From positions 75,253 to 139,252 of the forward strand of contig CAAAJI010000071.1 of the NCBI GenBank assembly GCA_900642245.1: DNA of 64,000 bases, in the 5' to 3' direction. The DNA comes from Fragilaria radians (Eukaryota > Bacillariophyta > Fragilariophyceae > Fragilariales > Fragilariaceae). The notes under the pieces were generated by a model. It was not told the origin of the DNA, did no database searches, and saw only the letters and a program-made list of their open reading frames with translations. The position numbers and the translations under genes are program-made. Within the stretch, counting starts at the first letter, position 1. Each line of letters begins with the position of its first letter. Of the stretch, positions 45,752 through 57,484 are shown piece after piece.

Positions 45752-48615
45752 TTTGACTGCACTTATGAAAGATGAGAACGAGGTATCAACTTTTGCAAAG
45801 GATATCTGAAGGATTTGTTTGTTTCGAGTTCAACCTCTCGTACGTATGGCTACGAGTAGCTTGATGTATGCGTAGAAGAAATACTAAAGCCTTATGAGAA
45901 TTATAGTTTTATTCCGTAATCAACGAGATTTGGTGTTGTAGCACTTTTTCATATACGTCAGCGTCATGTAACCACGATAGGGTTTATGGTTGAGAACTAA
46001 CATGCAAGAATGTTGAAAATACCATGATATGACGGAATTGTTGACCACCACCAGCCTTGGCTGATTCCTTTAGGCTAACAAACAAACACGGTTGATAAAC
46101 AGTAGACTTTTCCTTATCTTGGAGGATCAGATTAAACTTCTTCAGTTAATTTATCATGGATGATAATTTCCGTTGAAGTTATTTGGGCGAAGACAAAAGC
46201 TTCTACATAACACAAGTAAATGATTATAACGATTAAACCAGTGAAATTAAACCTAAACGCTTTTTTCTTCGCTTAGCTTTTGATCCAAGAACTCAATGCA
46301 TCCGAATAAATCACAATTCCTTCCTCTTTTCTTAGCCACATGTCATTACATGCTTACTCACCTGGATTTTCATAGATTAAACTAATCATTTTCTTTCCTC
46401 CATTGTCATTTTCTCAAATGTTTTTTCTTGTTGACTTATAACTTCTCATCCAAGAGATGCTCATATTTCGGAGAAATTTGTATAATTGAATGTGTCCCGT
46501 CTGAAATGGTTGTACAGTTCGAATTTGGAAACAGTTTGTATGACCAAGCTTTGGCTATTTTCTTACATGAGATTTGCTTCTATAAGTCTTCTAGATTATT
46601 AGTCACCCTCATATTTGTCATCAATCTTGTCTACTTAGTTGCCTTCCTTAGCTACTTCTCATACTATTTCTCTTTCCTTCTTTCATTCCCCTTTCTCCCA
46701 GACAACCACTATTATCTAAGACTTGCTTTAGGGGAAATGTGTGTACTTTGAAATTTGTGATGAATGATAATTTAAGAAGGCTTGCTTGTATTCCAATCAT
46801 TGCATTTCCATTGTGTTCTCAACATTACTGCTGATTCCAGCCACGATAATCAAGAAACATTCTCAACTCAGTCTTCCAAATCTCCCTAAGTTTGAAATCT
46901 TCTTCTCAGTGTGCAAAGCCAGTCACTTCAAGAGATTTTATTGGTCTTTTTACAATTTTCTAACCTTGGGACTTTATTGAAATCGCTTCACCTTCCATTT
47001 TTTGAACGGCTTGTTCAGCACGCCTAAAGCATAGTCTTTCCTGATTGTTAAACTCTTCTCTAAGCGTTACGTTATCATTGTAGCCTTTGTCATTGGTGCT
47101 GCTGTAATTCTTGTTGCATTTCGTTTTAGGGTACCATTTGTATAAAAGTGGTGACTCTGTTGTCATGCTTTTTGAAGTACACAACACCTCCCCAAGTTAT
47201 ACCAAGCGGGACTTGAAATTATTTTGCGATCTCCTACATCCTTAGTACGCCAACAGCTTGGACTCCGGCAAATCAACCTGTAATTGCCCCCTCTCAAAGT
47301 TCCTGAAAGTGCTTGCTCGGAGTTTACTCAACAGTAAATTGGTTTTGTCTCACTGCCGTCGATTTTAGTGAATTCGACACATTTCCTTTCATCATCGCCT
47401 CATTTGATCTGCATTGATTCTAAACAGAAGTCCAGCTAAGTCATTTCGCTAAGGATCTCCTGGCCAATATATTATATGATTCAACTTCCAGCTGGTGCTT
47501 CTTTATTGCTGTAAAGAGGCCTTTTTATTGCTGCCATTATTGAATGAAAGATACTTTAGTCATTTACCTCCTCACGAATGATTTCATGCACCAAAGCAGT
47601 GATGGTCAACAAATAAATGAATAGCTAATGTGGTGTCGGGATGTACCTTACTCTTGCAACAAGTTGATATGATATTGATAAAATGGGTATTCTATGGATG
47701 TATGTAAACCTATTATGGAAATTCACGGGTATATCTGCCCAAATGATTGGATAACATTAGTATTAATTCATCAGATAGGCCTGATTAATAGTTGCTTTTA
47801 AGTGGAATCTGTACTACTTTACATGACAAGTTGAACACTTTGGAAACGTTACAATCATTCAATTTCTTTGAATCGTGTGTTTAAATTGGCGATGAATTCA
47901 GTATCCTATTGTGCTAAAATTCTCAACATAGAACGCAAATTTTCACTACGTCATCTTAATTTAGAGCAGAAGAAGTATGCTTTGTATACCTCAAGTTCAG
48001 AGATAAAGAAAGAATGCTAAACTATCTTGAAACACATGATTTTGTCGAAAAACATGAAACATTGTATGCCTAACTATTATGATGATGTATTCCTAAATAA
48101 ACTTTTCGGTTACTTCTTCTAAAGTGCTAATTAGACCTCCTTGTTTCTCCCAGTGAAGCCACTTTCTAATGATATCCTTCAGTAAATACTCTTCCATGTC
48201 CTTTCCTTTTTATAACACTTGTTACTTTAATTAAAGGTCAGACACACAAGGATTTACTTTCTCTAGATGTGATAATTGTTTGATATCTTCACTTTTGGAA
48301 TCTAGGCTAAATATCAGAAGGACGCTCTTGCAGAATAGATGGAAAAAATACCCAACAAATCATGTGAGATTGGGTAAACGACCATTCATGGTTATAATGA
48401 GAGCATTAGGGTATACGTCTCATTGGGCATGATTTTTTCTTTAAACTTGAATGATGTTTCTAGTCATGCAGATTATCATCTTTACTGTGAAAAATGGTGT
48501 ATAAGTGATCATTTTGATATTTCCAATGTCGATTACCACCATGATGATCTTGAGGGTATCTCGAGAGCGAAAACGAATAACCTCCAATAATTGCTTAAAG
48601 TATATTAAAAATATT
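45752..48615. other. Intergenic, no supported gene
   Basis: Frames at 46428-46751 (plus) and 46960-47187 (minus, with a charged stretch 'EEFNNQERLCFRRAEQ') lack recognisable domains. The minus frame looks slightly more protein-like than chance but I do not call it. No repeats seen. Confidence 0.35.
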
Positions 48616-49386
48616 CTAATTACTTAATTTCCTCCAATTTTTATTCTTAGTTCTTTTGCGGCTCCGTTTAGTGAAATCATCATACTTACACTTTCCACTT
48701 ATAGGTTGCTTCACAAGTGATTGAACAGTATCAATTGTCCAACGACAATCCACAATTTGAGTCACACCATGCTGTCCAGTCCAATGATCGGAGAGACGAA
48801 TCACACCATCTCCATCATCCCAATATAACGACCCACTTTTAGAGCAAAAATCAGGATCTCGATCTCGTGGGTATTCGTGCAGGATGAAATGAGCTTGAGT
48901 GGATCGCCAAAAGTTTTCAAAATCAATTTTGATTTTTACCAAATCAACCTTTTCATCCTTCTCCTTGATCACAGCTCCTCGCTGCTGCATTGTTTTTCTA
49001 CCCTTTTGTTTCTTCTGCATGAAATTGGAATAGGCACAATTTCCAGTCAAAAATTCCTCAAAGTCAAGTTCTTGATCAATATACCAAAAACAGTCAACTA
49101 TCCGATCGCAACCGTGTTGTCCAGACCAATGATCAGCTTGACGTATGACATGATCTCCTTCGTCCCAATATCTAGATCCACCTCGAGAAGTAAAATCTGG
49201 AGGCCGTTGTGGTGTCTCACACACTGTGAAGTTTGCCCTTGTCGTCATCCAAAAATTATTAAAATTAACGGCGTGAATCCGAGATTTTCTTTGTATTGAT
49301 GGTACTATCAAGCTTCGAAACGCATGGCATGATGAATGCCAGAAAATGAAATGGATAAACAGTAGTGTCGAAGGAAGAAACGACAT
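48616..49386 (-). CDS. Protein with two copies of a 'YWD...HW.GQHG' domain and plastid-type presequence
   Basis: The product is 256 residues. A hydrophobic leader ends in C-H-A-F-R-S (Ala22-Phe23), a possible plastid presequence. Two related units follow at about 42-121 and 156-235. Each has F-x-N-F-W-x-[ST]-T, P-D-F, S-x-[SY]-Y-W-D-[DE]-G-D-x-V-I-R, D-H-W-[ST]-G-Q-H-G, I-V-D-C-x-W-x-I-D and G-x-C-x-Y-x-[DN]-F. The pattern 'YW...GV.R.SDHW' is reminiscent of small bacterial and phage proteins, but I cannot name a family. Paired Cys residues and conserved Trp/His suggest a compact fold, maybe with metal or disulfides. A basic linker joins the units. Function is unknown. Confidence 0.65.
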   Translation of the reverse strand: MSFLPSTLLFIHFIFWHSSCHAFRSLIVPSIQRKSRIHAVNFNNFWMTTRANFTVCETPQRPPDFTSRGGSRYWDEGDHVIRQADHWSGQHGCDRIVDCFWYIDQELDFEEFLTGNCAYSNFMQKKQKGRKTMQQRGAVIKEKDEKVDLVKIKIDFENFWRSTQAHFILHEYPRDRDPDFCSKSGSLYWDDGDGVIRLSDHWTGQHGVTQIVDCRWTIDTVQSLVKQPISGKCKYDDFTKRSRKRTKNKNWRKLSN

Positions 49387-50133
49387 GAGGATAAATTGTA
49401 AACAAGGAAAAGGTGATGCATCATTATCCTTGATATTTTATCCTTATAGCATAAAATAAGTATTAACATCCTAAGTAATAGTACGTACGTAAAATATGGA
49501 AAAGTGATTTGAGAGCAAGTTCAAAAAAGAATTGGGGAGAAAGGAAAACAGCACAACAACACCATTATCAACAAGAGCCTACTTAAAAGTTGTACTCGGT
49601 CTCATTGCATATCAGACACTTAGCCTGTCTGATTTCCAGGGAGTATAGAAAGTTATTGACGGTGGTAATATGTTAAATCTACAAATAGCAGTCAGCGCAT
49701 TTTGGGAAAATATGCGTATTTGCTCTTAAGTCTATAGCTTGTCAGAAAGATTGGGAAATCCTATCTTGCCTTTCAATGGGACTATATAGAGATTGCTTTA
49801 GATTACTAATCTATAGATAGAAGATAGCGCGATTATTATTGTTAGGAAAGAAAGAGGGAGATCATCTGTGAATGACCCATCCTATTGAATACAAATAGTT
49901 AAGTATACGAAGTTAATTTAATTCATCTACTTCATTAGTTATCCCTCTCAAAAAATATATAGTATAAGCATGCCATGAGGATGTTCAAATTTCATCGAAA
50001 CGTAATTTATAATTCTTAAGTTGAAAACCAGAGATGAGAACCGGTAGATAGGAACTATTAATGACAGAAATGAAGCATAGTACCACCTTAATAGAAGCAT
50101 GTTGTCAAATTGGTATCGAACTAATTCATAAAG
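49387..50133. other. Intergenic, no gene seen
   Basis: AT-rich spacer between two minus-strand genes. No frame or repeat supported. Confidence 0.4.
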
Positions 50134-50961
50134 TCAAAGATTAATCGTGGGTGCTGGCTCCATTCCAATCCGCTGGCGTAAGTCCTCCAATGGGGTGTCG
50201 AATTCCAGCTCGTAGTAAATGTTGAGTAAAGGCAACGATTGCTTGCTCATCCGGACAGCCCACGGCAGATAATGTTGATTCAGTATCGTGCGTTCCTGCG
50301 ACGATAATCGCAAGGAGCCGACCGTGGCGGATAAGGCTGCTACAGGAAGACCAGTTTGTAACAGCTCTAACCATTTAAGCCCCAATTCTCCCAAAACAGT
50401 GGGAGGAAGACCAGTCAATACATGCCAATAATCATGGCACTGTCGGTATCGCAACATGACGTATGCCAGTTCTGGATCCTCCACATATTTCACCTCACTT
50501 CGTTCATCTGGATCAAATCCATGAGTATCCAAGAACTCTCTATAGGCTTGTCCAAATGTCAAAGGTCCATTGTCACTATTACTTTGGCTTCGAATACTTG
50601 CTGATGTGGTAGCTGTTACCAACGGCTTTTCTTTTAAAATACGCCTTCCCATCGGATCACTACTCATCCTCTCTTTCATGGATTGCAATGCCACAAGGCC
50701 TGTAACTTCTGCCAAGGCTGCAACAGCATCAGCACGTGTAGGATCTATCAATGCCGTAAAGGCAGATTGGAACGCAAGCCCCCATCTATCTGTCGGAGAT
50801 GTCTTGGTCGTGGCACGCGGTGATCCATAGAATGGCTCACCACTAATACTGCTGGATGAGAAAAGGGCTCTAGAGGATAGTGATGGAATAGGCGGATGCG
50901 TAGAGTGTATAGTCCGCCATGATCGTTTAACAGAGAGCAACCTGTAGGACTTGTTTAGCAT
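50134..50961 (-). CDS. COQ4: COQ4, coenzyme Q biosynthesis protein
   Basis: The product is 275 residues from the chosen Met. COQ4 organises the mitochondrial ubiquinone-synthesis complex and binds zinc through H-D-x-x-H-x11-E. That motif is intact: HDYWH at 176-180 and Glu at 192. Other family marks are R-Y-R-Q-C-H-D-Y-W-H, T-G-L-P-P-T-V-L-G-E, the 'HYLPWA' segment and the Y-Y-E-x-x-F-D-T-P-L-E-D-L-R ending. The frame is open 20 codons further upstream (to 51021), but starting at 50961 gives an Arg/Ser-rich, acid-free leader typical of mitochondrial targeting, so I prefer it. No intron. Confidence 0.9.
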   Translation of the reverse strand: MLNKSYRLLSVKRSWRTIHSTHPPIPSLSSRALFSSSSISGEPFYGSPRATTKTSPTDRWGLAFQSAFTALIDPTRADAVAALAEVTGLVALQSMKERMSSDPMGRRILKEKPLVTATTSASIRSQSNSDNGPLTFGQAYREFLDTHGFDPDERSEVKYVEDPELAYVMLRYRQCHDYWHVLTGLPPTVLGELGLKWLELLQTGLPVAALSATVGSLRLSSQERTILNQHYLPWAVRMSKQSLPLLNIYYELEFDTPLEDLRQRIGMEPAPTINL

Positions 50962-51529
50962 TGAACCCTTTTGTTCCTTTATTGTCAACATGAAGGAATT
51001 TTCCAGGCATAAGAAGAACACGAAACAAACACAAAGATTCCAAATGCCATTGTGAGTTGTACGTATAATTACATGTCATAAAATGATTGGCACAAATATT
51101 CAATTAGGATTGCAAGATCTGGAGATATGCAAAAGACAGACCAATAAGACAAATAGCAAGCGCTTCACCTTAATTCTCAGGTTTCCAGAGTATGACTGAA
51201 ACAATAATTCATTATGCTTTCACTAATCATTTCAGTAGCATTCCTTTTTGATTATTATTGTAAATCGAAGTTCAGGAAACAAAGGATATGAACTCCACAT
51301 GTTCTATATCAACAATACTAGAAGATAACACTTTAAAGTAACAGTAAACGCATCCAATTAAGCTAAAAAAGGTTAATCTAAAGATGCTATTTTGTACCAA
51401 CATTTGGAAACGTCCATGTTTTGCTAGTACATGCTAATATAGATGATGAAGATACCTGACAAAGTAGCACATCTAAAATAATATTGACTGTTCTTTATTT
51501 GTTTGCAAATTTCAGATGATGCTATAAAA

Positions 51530-51705
51530 AGATCACTAAATTTAGCTGATAATGTAGCATGTATTTCAAGAAGCTTAATATGATTTTCATGTTTTATTCA
51601 AAATAAGTGGTCAAAGATCACTACATTAAGTTGATTATATATGTATTTCAAGAAGCTTAAAATGGTTTATATGTTTTAATCTAAATAACTAATTTTTCGT
51701 CTCAT
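51530..51705. repeat. Two-unit tandem repeat, about 86 bp per unit
   Basis: Both units contain 'gatcacta' followed by gtatttcaagaagcttaa and 'atgttttat/atgttttaat'. The sequence before 51530 may hold a weaker third unit. Confidence 0.6.
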
Positions 51706-52064
51706 TTATGGAATCATAAAGATCAGGTTCTTCACATGCTTACCTTAGAAATGTCCCTCGTTGAAGGCTTAACGAAAGTTCTTTAGTCTTGTATTAGTGC
51801 CTCCATTACATATCTGGATCTTTTCTAGGGTTTCAATGATCAATCTCATTACCTCATGCCAACATTTCCCACATTATCTGTGCTGGTGGTACCTTGCATC
51901 GAACCATGGAGGGCTTGCCATCGTTAGATCATTACTACCTCACAGAATAAAAAAATGTCCACGACATGTATTTGAAAAATAAAGCGTAAAGAACAAGAGC
52001 TAAACATCATGGACAAAACGAAAAGCCTGTATGCATTGCAAATAAGAAAGTAAATTAATGCAGA

Positions 52065-52200
52065 TTCTTGGGGCTTGTCTTGGGGAATGAATACATGAAA
52101 AACGCTAATGTATGGTTCAAGGTATTTGTTCAGTCTATTTCGTTTAAAACAGCAAAGTCATTTATGTGAATGCTTGGGGTATGCCATGGGGAATAAATCA
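52065..52200. repeat. Short direct repeat pair
   Basis: cttggggcttgtcttgggga at 52068 and cttggggtatgccatgggga at 52172, each followed by 'at[ga]aat'. Spacing is 104 bp. Confidence 0.45.
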
Positions 52201-52240
52201 AGGTCACTAAACTATCTTTTCATAGCCAAGGTAGAACCAA

Positions 52241-52291
52241 GGTATATCCGTATAACCAATCTATAACTATGGTAACGTTCTTGGATATACC
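52241..52291. repeat. Imperfect inverted repeat upstream of SAR1
   Basis: ggtatatcc (52241-52249) and ggatatacc (52283-52291) are perfect complements within longer imperfect arms. It lies about 285 bp before the SAR1 ATG. Confidence 0.3.
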
Positions 52292-52575
52292 CATGGTAAC
52301 CTTTTTGGTTGTAAGCGTAACATGTGTAGGAGAACTCTACTCGTTATGTCCCAGTATCGATGAGTTGAGCACTACTACTACCGTGTATGGCAGAATAAAT
52401 GTCCTTCCACAAGGTTTAATCCAATGACTAACTGGCGAGGAGTAGCACACTCCTATTTTGTTGTTCATTCATATTGTCTTACACCAATCGAACAACTGTG
52501 ATAGATCGAGTTCACCCTTTTCATCAAGTCATAAAACTACCCTCCAACACCTTAAAACCACATACAACAGGTAAA

Positions 52576-53336
52576 ATGTTTCTCTTGGACTGGTGGTATA
52601 GCGCGTTGGCGAGTCTCGGTAAGTTCGATTGTAGGAGGAGCAGGTTTGGAAAATGACGTGTACTCGTAATTGCCTTTAAAGGTGTTGCGATAATTCAAAT
52701 AATACTCCTGAGAAAACATCTCCAAATAGATCACACTTGCAACACTTCGCATTCACAAATCTTCCACATCTCACCTTATTTTTGGGACAATAACTTCTAG
52801 GCCTTTACCACAAGAATGCTAAGATTCTGTTCCTTGGACTTGATAACGCTGGAAAGACGACTCTCCTGCATATGCTCAAAGAAAACCGTGTTCAGGTACA
52901 TGTTCCCACATTACACCCCAACACAGACGAGCTTATTATTGGAAATATCAAATTCAAAACATTTGATTTGGGTGGTCACGAGACAGCCCGACGCTTGTGG
53001 CAAGACTACTTCACCACTGTTGATGGGGTGGTTTATTTAGTCGATGCGATCGATCGTGGACGTTTCCCCGAGGCTAAGAAGGAACTGGATGCTCTCCTCA
53101 CTTCTGATGAGCTTTGCGATGTACCATTTCTAGTTTTGGGCAACAAAATTGACATGCCCACCGCAGCTTCAGAAGAAGAACTCAAATATGCATTGGGTCT
53201 CGTCGATACGTATGGAAAAGATACAAAACCAGACAAAAATTCGAATGTTCGTCCCATCGAGCTCTACATGTGCTCTGTTATCCGAAGAATGGGATACGCA
53301 GACGGATTTAAATGGATTTCTCAATTTCTATCGTGA
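52576..53336 (+). CDS. SAR1: SAR1, small GTPase of COPII coat assembly (two exons)
   Basis: Exons 52576-52618 and 52801-53336 join through a 182-nt intron (gtaagt...ttctag), giving 192 residues. Sar1 recruits the COPII coat at ER exit sites. Exon 1 codes the N-terminal amphipathic helix M-F-L-L-D-W-W-Y-S-A-L-A-S-L-G, which inserts in the ER membrane. Exon 2 supplies the P-loop G-L-D-N-A-G-K-T-T, the switch I Thr in V-P-T, switch II D-L-G-G-H-E, the guanine-binding N-K-I-D, and the C-terminal helix with G-F-K-W-I-S-Q. The length is normal. Sar1 lacks the Gly2 myristoylation of Arf, which fits here. Confidence 0.95.
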
Positions 53337-55697
53337 TCAAGCAAAAGTTGTACAATTGTTTTTGAGTTTATTATCTTGTTGAGCATCAGAGTTGTATATG
53401 ACTTTATGTTTGATGTCACTATCAACCTATCTATATAACGATCTCAGAGGCAAATTATAGACTAGTCCATCTATGTCACTCGAATATTCCTAACGCAAAA
53501 ACTCTTGTATGGTATTTATGTGATTGTAGCTATTAATGGTATTTGTAGAATACTTCATCCACTGAAAACGTAGTAATATCAGCCAAATTGCCATCGTCGT
53601 TCGATCTGCCCAATTGTTGCATGAACAAGCAAGAGATTTTCTTTTCCTTTCTTTATTTATCCAGTGATATTGCTATCCCAGTGACGAATGAACAGTTTTA
53701 AATTTTTTCAAAGGTTACAGGATACGTCATTTAAACACTACTAGTCTATTGTGAGTGCAGTAACCATTGGAAAGTTCCCACTCCAAATGAAAAGTACTAC
53801 CTAATGGTCTATTCTTGAAGGGAAAAATCAGTACATTATTCCATGATAAGCCTAAATGATTACGAAAGGCCCTCTAAGGAAGTGAGGAAAACCTTTTACA
53901 TTTGCCAGATATTACAAAGAGATTAATGCAATTGTTCGTGAATATTGACAGTGAAGGATCCTTTAGCGTTGCGTTGTTAAAAGCTGATAGAATATTCAAA
54001 AATACTTTGAAGGAGAGAAACCGATTCGATTGAGGTATGAGGATTAAACGACAGCTTGAGCCTTAAAGTAAAGAGCTTACTTATAGCGTTGCAACTTTGA
54101 ATTGCCTCAAGCTCCAAAAAACAATAATAACAACCATTTTGGTCAGAAAATAACTCGAGGCTGATAGAATTAGGTAATATCAACAAGAATACATGGAAAC
54201 GTATATTCAGACATTTTTAAGGCCAACCATTTCAAGGCACAGATTTCATTTTTGTGTGAGATTAAAAAACGTTTACCCTATGCAAGAATAGATACAGAAC
54301 AAGATCTCACTTGGGTTATATCTCATACCTTAATTAGGTGATTTTGTCTTATTCATATTGATTTTAACTTCATCGACCTTGCAAATCATGTCCTAGACCA
54401 ACATGAATCCATTGAATTTCATATATCAGAATCTATACCAGTATCAAAGCTAAAGTTGTGCGCATAAAATTTTTGTCACTGCTTTGCTGCAATAGTATAA
54501 CATGATTTTTATCTTCATTGATATTCATACAATTCTATCCAGAGCAATTTCTGACTGCTATGGTCACATTTTGCCGACTTTGTAAGAACTGGAAAGTTAT
54601 TTCAGAAAAGGTAAACGAAGCTTATTAACTGCGAATGGCTTGAATATCGCTTCATTGAAGGTAGCGAATTGATGATAGATAAGTCGGATGCCAAGGAATT
54701 CATCAAAGCTTTGCTATACTATTATTGCCATTGGGACCTAAAAATGATCGTAATTCTATTCGTTTTAAAGAAAGTAATATTTCATACCCTTACTTCGGGT
54801 TGAAAAGTAATATTTTATGTGTAATGAGTTATGAACCAGCAATTTTATATGGAGTTCAAGAATACTTTGTGAGATTACACATTTGGGCAGTAACATTTTT
54901 TCAATTATTGTACTTGAATTGAAAGCATGTGCAATATTTTCTCATCAAGTCTCTCTCTACCACGTTTTAAAGTTTCAGGCCTGGCGGTATGAATTTTAAA
55001 ATGTTATGCTATTGTTACAAAATAACTTGTTTTGCCGAATATTCCATCTAGATCATTGTAATTGTGACGTGCAAGCCATCAATATTAACTGTGTATAATC
55101 ACGCCTTATGCATCATAACGATTGAAGCAAAATCAGTTCATAAAAACGTCTCTTTGTTTACTGTCAAAAGCAAATACTGCTTCACGGATGAACCATTCAT
55201 GCTGAGAAGGGTAAAACAAGAATTCTCATCCTCTTGCAGCATTATAAAAAATGTGATAATTAATGCTTTTATAATTCATATCTGGTGTTTGGAGTTATCC
55301 GTTTGTTGCCAATGTCTCAAAATTCGAAATGAAAGGAAACTGAATTAATTACTCAAGTGAAGCGAAGTTAAATGAGCATACCATGCGCAGCAAAGGAAAT
55401 ATCCTTAAATTCTCAACTTAACATATTCACCATTAAGATAGTTACCATATATTTGTTGTTTGATAATTTCAATTCTTGTTTTTCACCAAACAAAAATACA
55501 GTACTTGCCTTTTTAACCTGTTTCTGATTAACTTGTGCTCACTCATGTTAAAGTCCAGGCGAATGAGACAAGATTGATGCATGAACTTTAGGAGATTTTG
55601 TGAGGAATTCAATTCGTATCGTGAAAGTTGTGGGAATTGTAAAGTAAGTAAAGGTCACAATGTAAAAGGGTGAGGTTGAATAGTTATGTTGAAAAAG
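53337..55697. other. Intergenic, no supported gene
   Basis: AT-rich. Frames at 53977-54186 (minus), 54725-54922 and 55064-55348 (plus) have no motif. No repeats noticed. Confidence 0.4.
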
Positions 55698-56831
55698 TTA
55701 CAAGTCATCATGAGTGACCTTCACGAATGGGTTGGACATGAAAGTACCGCCCCCACATACACAACATGCATCCTTAGCTGAAATATTGGAATCTTTTTCC
55801 TTGTGATATGCGACACAATCGACTGTAGTTCTAATGTCCGGGCATCGCAGTCCTTCTGAAGAAATGAATGGCATATCTATACACACCCCAACAGTCGCAT
55901 CCTCAGTATGACACGCCCCTTCGTGTCCCATATGGTATATAGCCTCCCATGCCATTCTTCGTTCTAGTGGATCGTCTGATGATGACAAGAAACAAAGGCA
56001 TGGTAAAGTTTTTTCCAACAGTCTCCGTGACCGGGTAACTGGATGCAACGCTAAAACTTGAATGAGTCCAGCCATCGCCCATGGTACTAGACTTGCATGA
56101 TCATTTCCAAAGCCTGCTTGAGAGGGGGCAATTAGTTCCTCCACCCCCTCAAATGCTACAGATGAACATACCTGATCTTCCAATAGTTCCCAGATGCCAT
56201 CGATTTGAGACAATTGCAACCGAGCAACTAGTCCATCCACTTCTATATCATGTGTTGTCTTAAGAATGCTCCTTTTCTTATTCCATTTCCAGTTACAAGG
56301 GTGCCCCTGACCGCAGTAAGAGGTTGCCATATTCGACAGGGCCGCTGCAGCCCACATAGCTGAGACAGAATGTTCGTAGTATTGCATTACCCGAAATAAG
56401 TCTTCTATCGCATCCTTCTCAATAAATCCACTGAGATTTATGGTATTACTTTCAGTTGCGGCCCAAATGATTTCGGCTGCAGCATGTGGTTCCTCACGCA
56501 AATACTCCACGACAGTCTCATGGAATATTGGATTCATCCCAACCAAATTTTGGTTGGTAGGTTGATGCAAAAGACATGTTGTGATAGCATCTGCTGCGTA
56601 AAGCTTAGCTTTTTCTTCTTTGGAATCTCTTAATGTCAAAATGAGACGATCCAGGATCTTACAAAAGTATCCAGATCGAGTGGACGACGTTGGATGAGCT
56701 CTCTGACGGATCAGACGATTGTCGCCTGCTCGTAGGAATTCACTGAATCCATGTACCTCCTCTACAGTGTATATACACAATGATTGGGGGAGAATGATAC
56801 TGAAAAGAAATAAGTGCCTCAATCCGATCAT
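55698..56831 (-). CDS. Secreted armadillo/HEAT-like protein with Cys-rich tail
   Basis: The product is 377 residues from the chosen Met. Residues 1-20 are a signal peptide (Leu/Ile/Phe-rich, ending Q-S-L-C). The body (about 45-310) is a string of short helices with A-A-D-A-I-T-T, A-A-A-L-S-N-M and W-E-A-I-Y-H-M-G patterns, as in armadillo/HEAT repeats. The tail has spaced Cys residues and ends C-C-V-C-G-G-G, a motif I have seen on other secreted algal proteins, often beside proteases. I infer extracellular or lumenal protein binding; the partner is unknown. The frame is open twelve codons upstream (to 56867), but the Met at 56831 places the signal peptide at the terminus. Confidence 0.65.
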   Translation of the reverse strand: MIGLRHLFLFSIILPQSLCIYTVEEVHGFSEFLRAGDNRLIRQRAHPTSSTRSGYFCKILDRLILTLRDSKEEKAKLYAADAITTCLLHQPTNQNLVGMNPIFHETVVEYLREEPHAAAEIIWAATESNTINLSGFIEKDAIEDLFRVMQYYEHSVSAMWAAAALSNMATSYCGQGHPCNWKWNKKRSILKTTHDIEVDGLVARLQLSQIDGIWELLEDQVCSSVAFEGVEELIAPSQAGFGNDHASLVPWAMAGLIQVLALHPVTRSRRLLEKTLPCLCFLSSSDDPLERRMAWEAIYHMGHEGACHTEDATVGVCIDMPFISSEGLRCPDIRTTVDCVAYHKEKDSNISAKDACCVCGGGTFMSNPFVKVTHDDL

Positions 56832-57484
56832 GAGAGATCTTCTTTTCCTTACAATAAGTGTGACCACAGAATTTCAAATGACTGTCGTCGAAGTCACTTT
56901 ATTCGTGATGTCGAAATTTTAGTACTGTACTGTACACTGCTTTGGTGATAACCTGTGAAAACCTGACCAACCAATTTTTTGCTTGTAGAGAGTACAGCTT
57001 TCCAAACACACTCCAATTGAAAACAAGCTTCAGGATCACAATTTTCCTACTGCAACTGTACCAGCATACAGTTGGCTGACATTATCAGCTGACTTTTATT
57101 ACCTTAGTCACTTATAGGGATACTATTGAGACAGAATGTTGGTAGATTAATTTCTTCTTTGTATGTAGTAGTTGTTGCCCTCTTTCTTCCATCTCACAAA
57201 ATTATACTTAGCTAACAAATTGTTACAAAAAATGCTAATCGTATCTTCTCGCCCTAATTTTCTGATTTTCATTCTGAAATAGAAGAAGGGTTATTCTCTA
57301 ATTTACATGACCAATACTAGTACAAAAAAACACAGTTAATGCTCTTTTTATCAACTGATGAATACTTGATTGGATCATTTTTTCTACTTTGCTTTAAAAT
57401 CGAAGCAAGTACGAGTATCTTTACTACACACAAAAACGACAACGCTGAATAAAATCAACTGAATCTGGATAATAGTATATTAAA
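56832..57484. other. Divergent promoter region
   Basis: This spacer of about 650 bp separates the starts of the armadillo-like gene (-) and the Tim17-like gene (+), so it must hold both promoters. I see no clear element by eye. Confidence 0.4.

Larger units (their letters stand above)
51022..52575. other. Intergenic with short repeats upstream of SAR1
   Basis: No gene. It contains a two-unit tandem repeat (51530-51705), a pair of direct repeats (52068 and 52172) and an imperfect inverted repeat (52241-52291). SAR1 promoter and 5'UTR must lie at its right end; the frame open from 52474 is in the 5' leader and not the start. Confidence 0.45.

Noticed and set aside
45372..45809. 145-codon plus-strand frame opposite the Ala/Lys/Pro-repeat gene
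   Set aside because: It is the mirror of the repeat codons on the other strand; the minus frame has the leader, repeats and membrane segment.
48877..49299. 140-codon plus-strand frame opposite the YWD/HW-domain gene
   Set aside because: The minus frame has two matching repeats and a leader; the plus frame has no pattern.
50962..51021. 20 extra in-frame codons before the COQ4 start
   Set aside because: They include Glu and Lys-rich residues that would spoil a mitochondrial leader; the Met at 50961 starts a typical one.
52474..52575. 34 extra in-frame codons before the SAR1 start
   Set aside because: Sar1 proteins begin with the short amphipathic helix coded from 52576; the extra codons resemble leader sequence.
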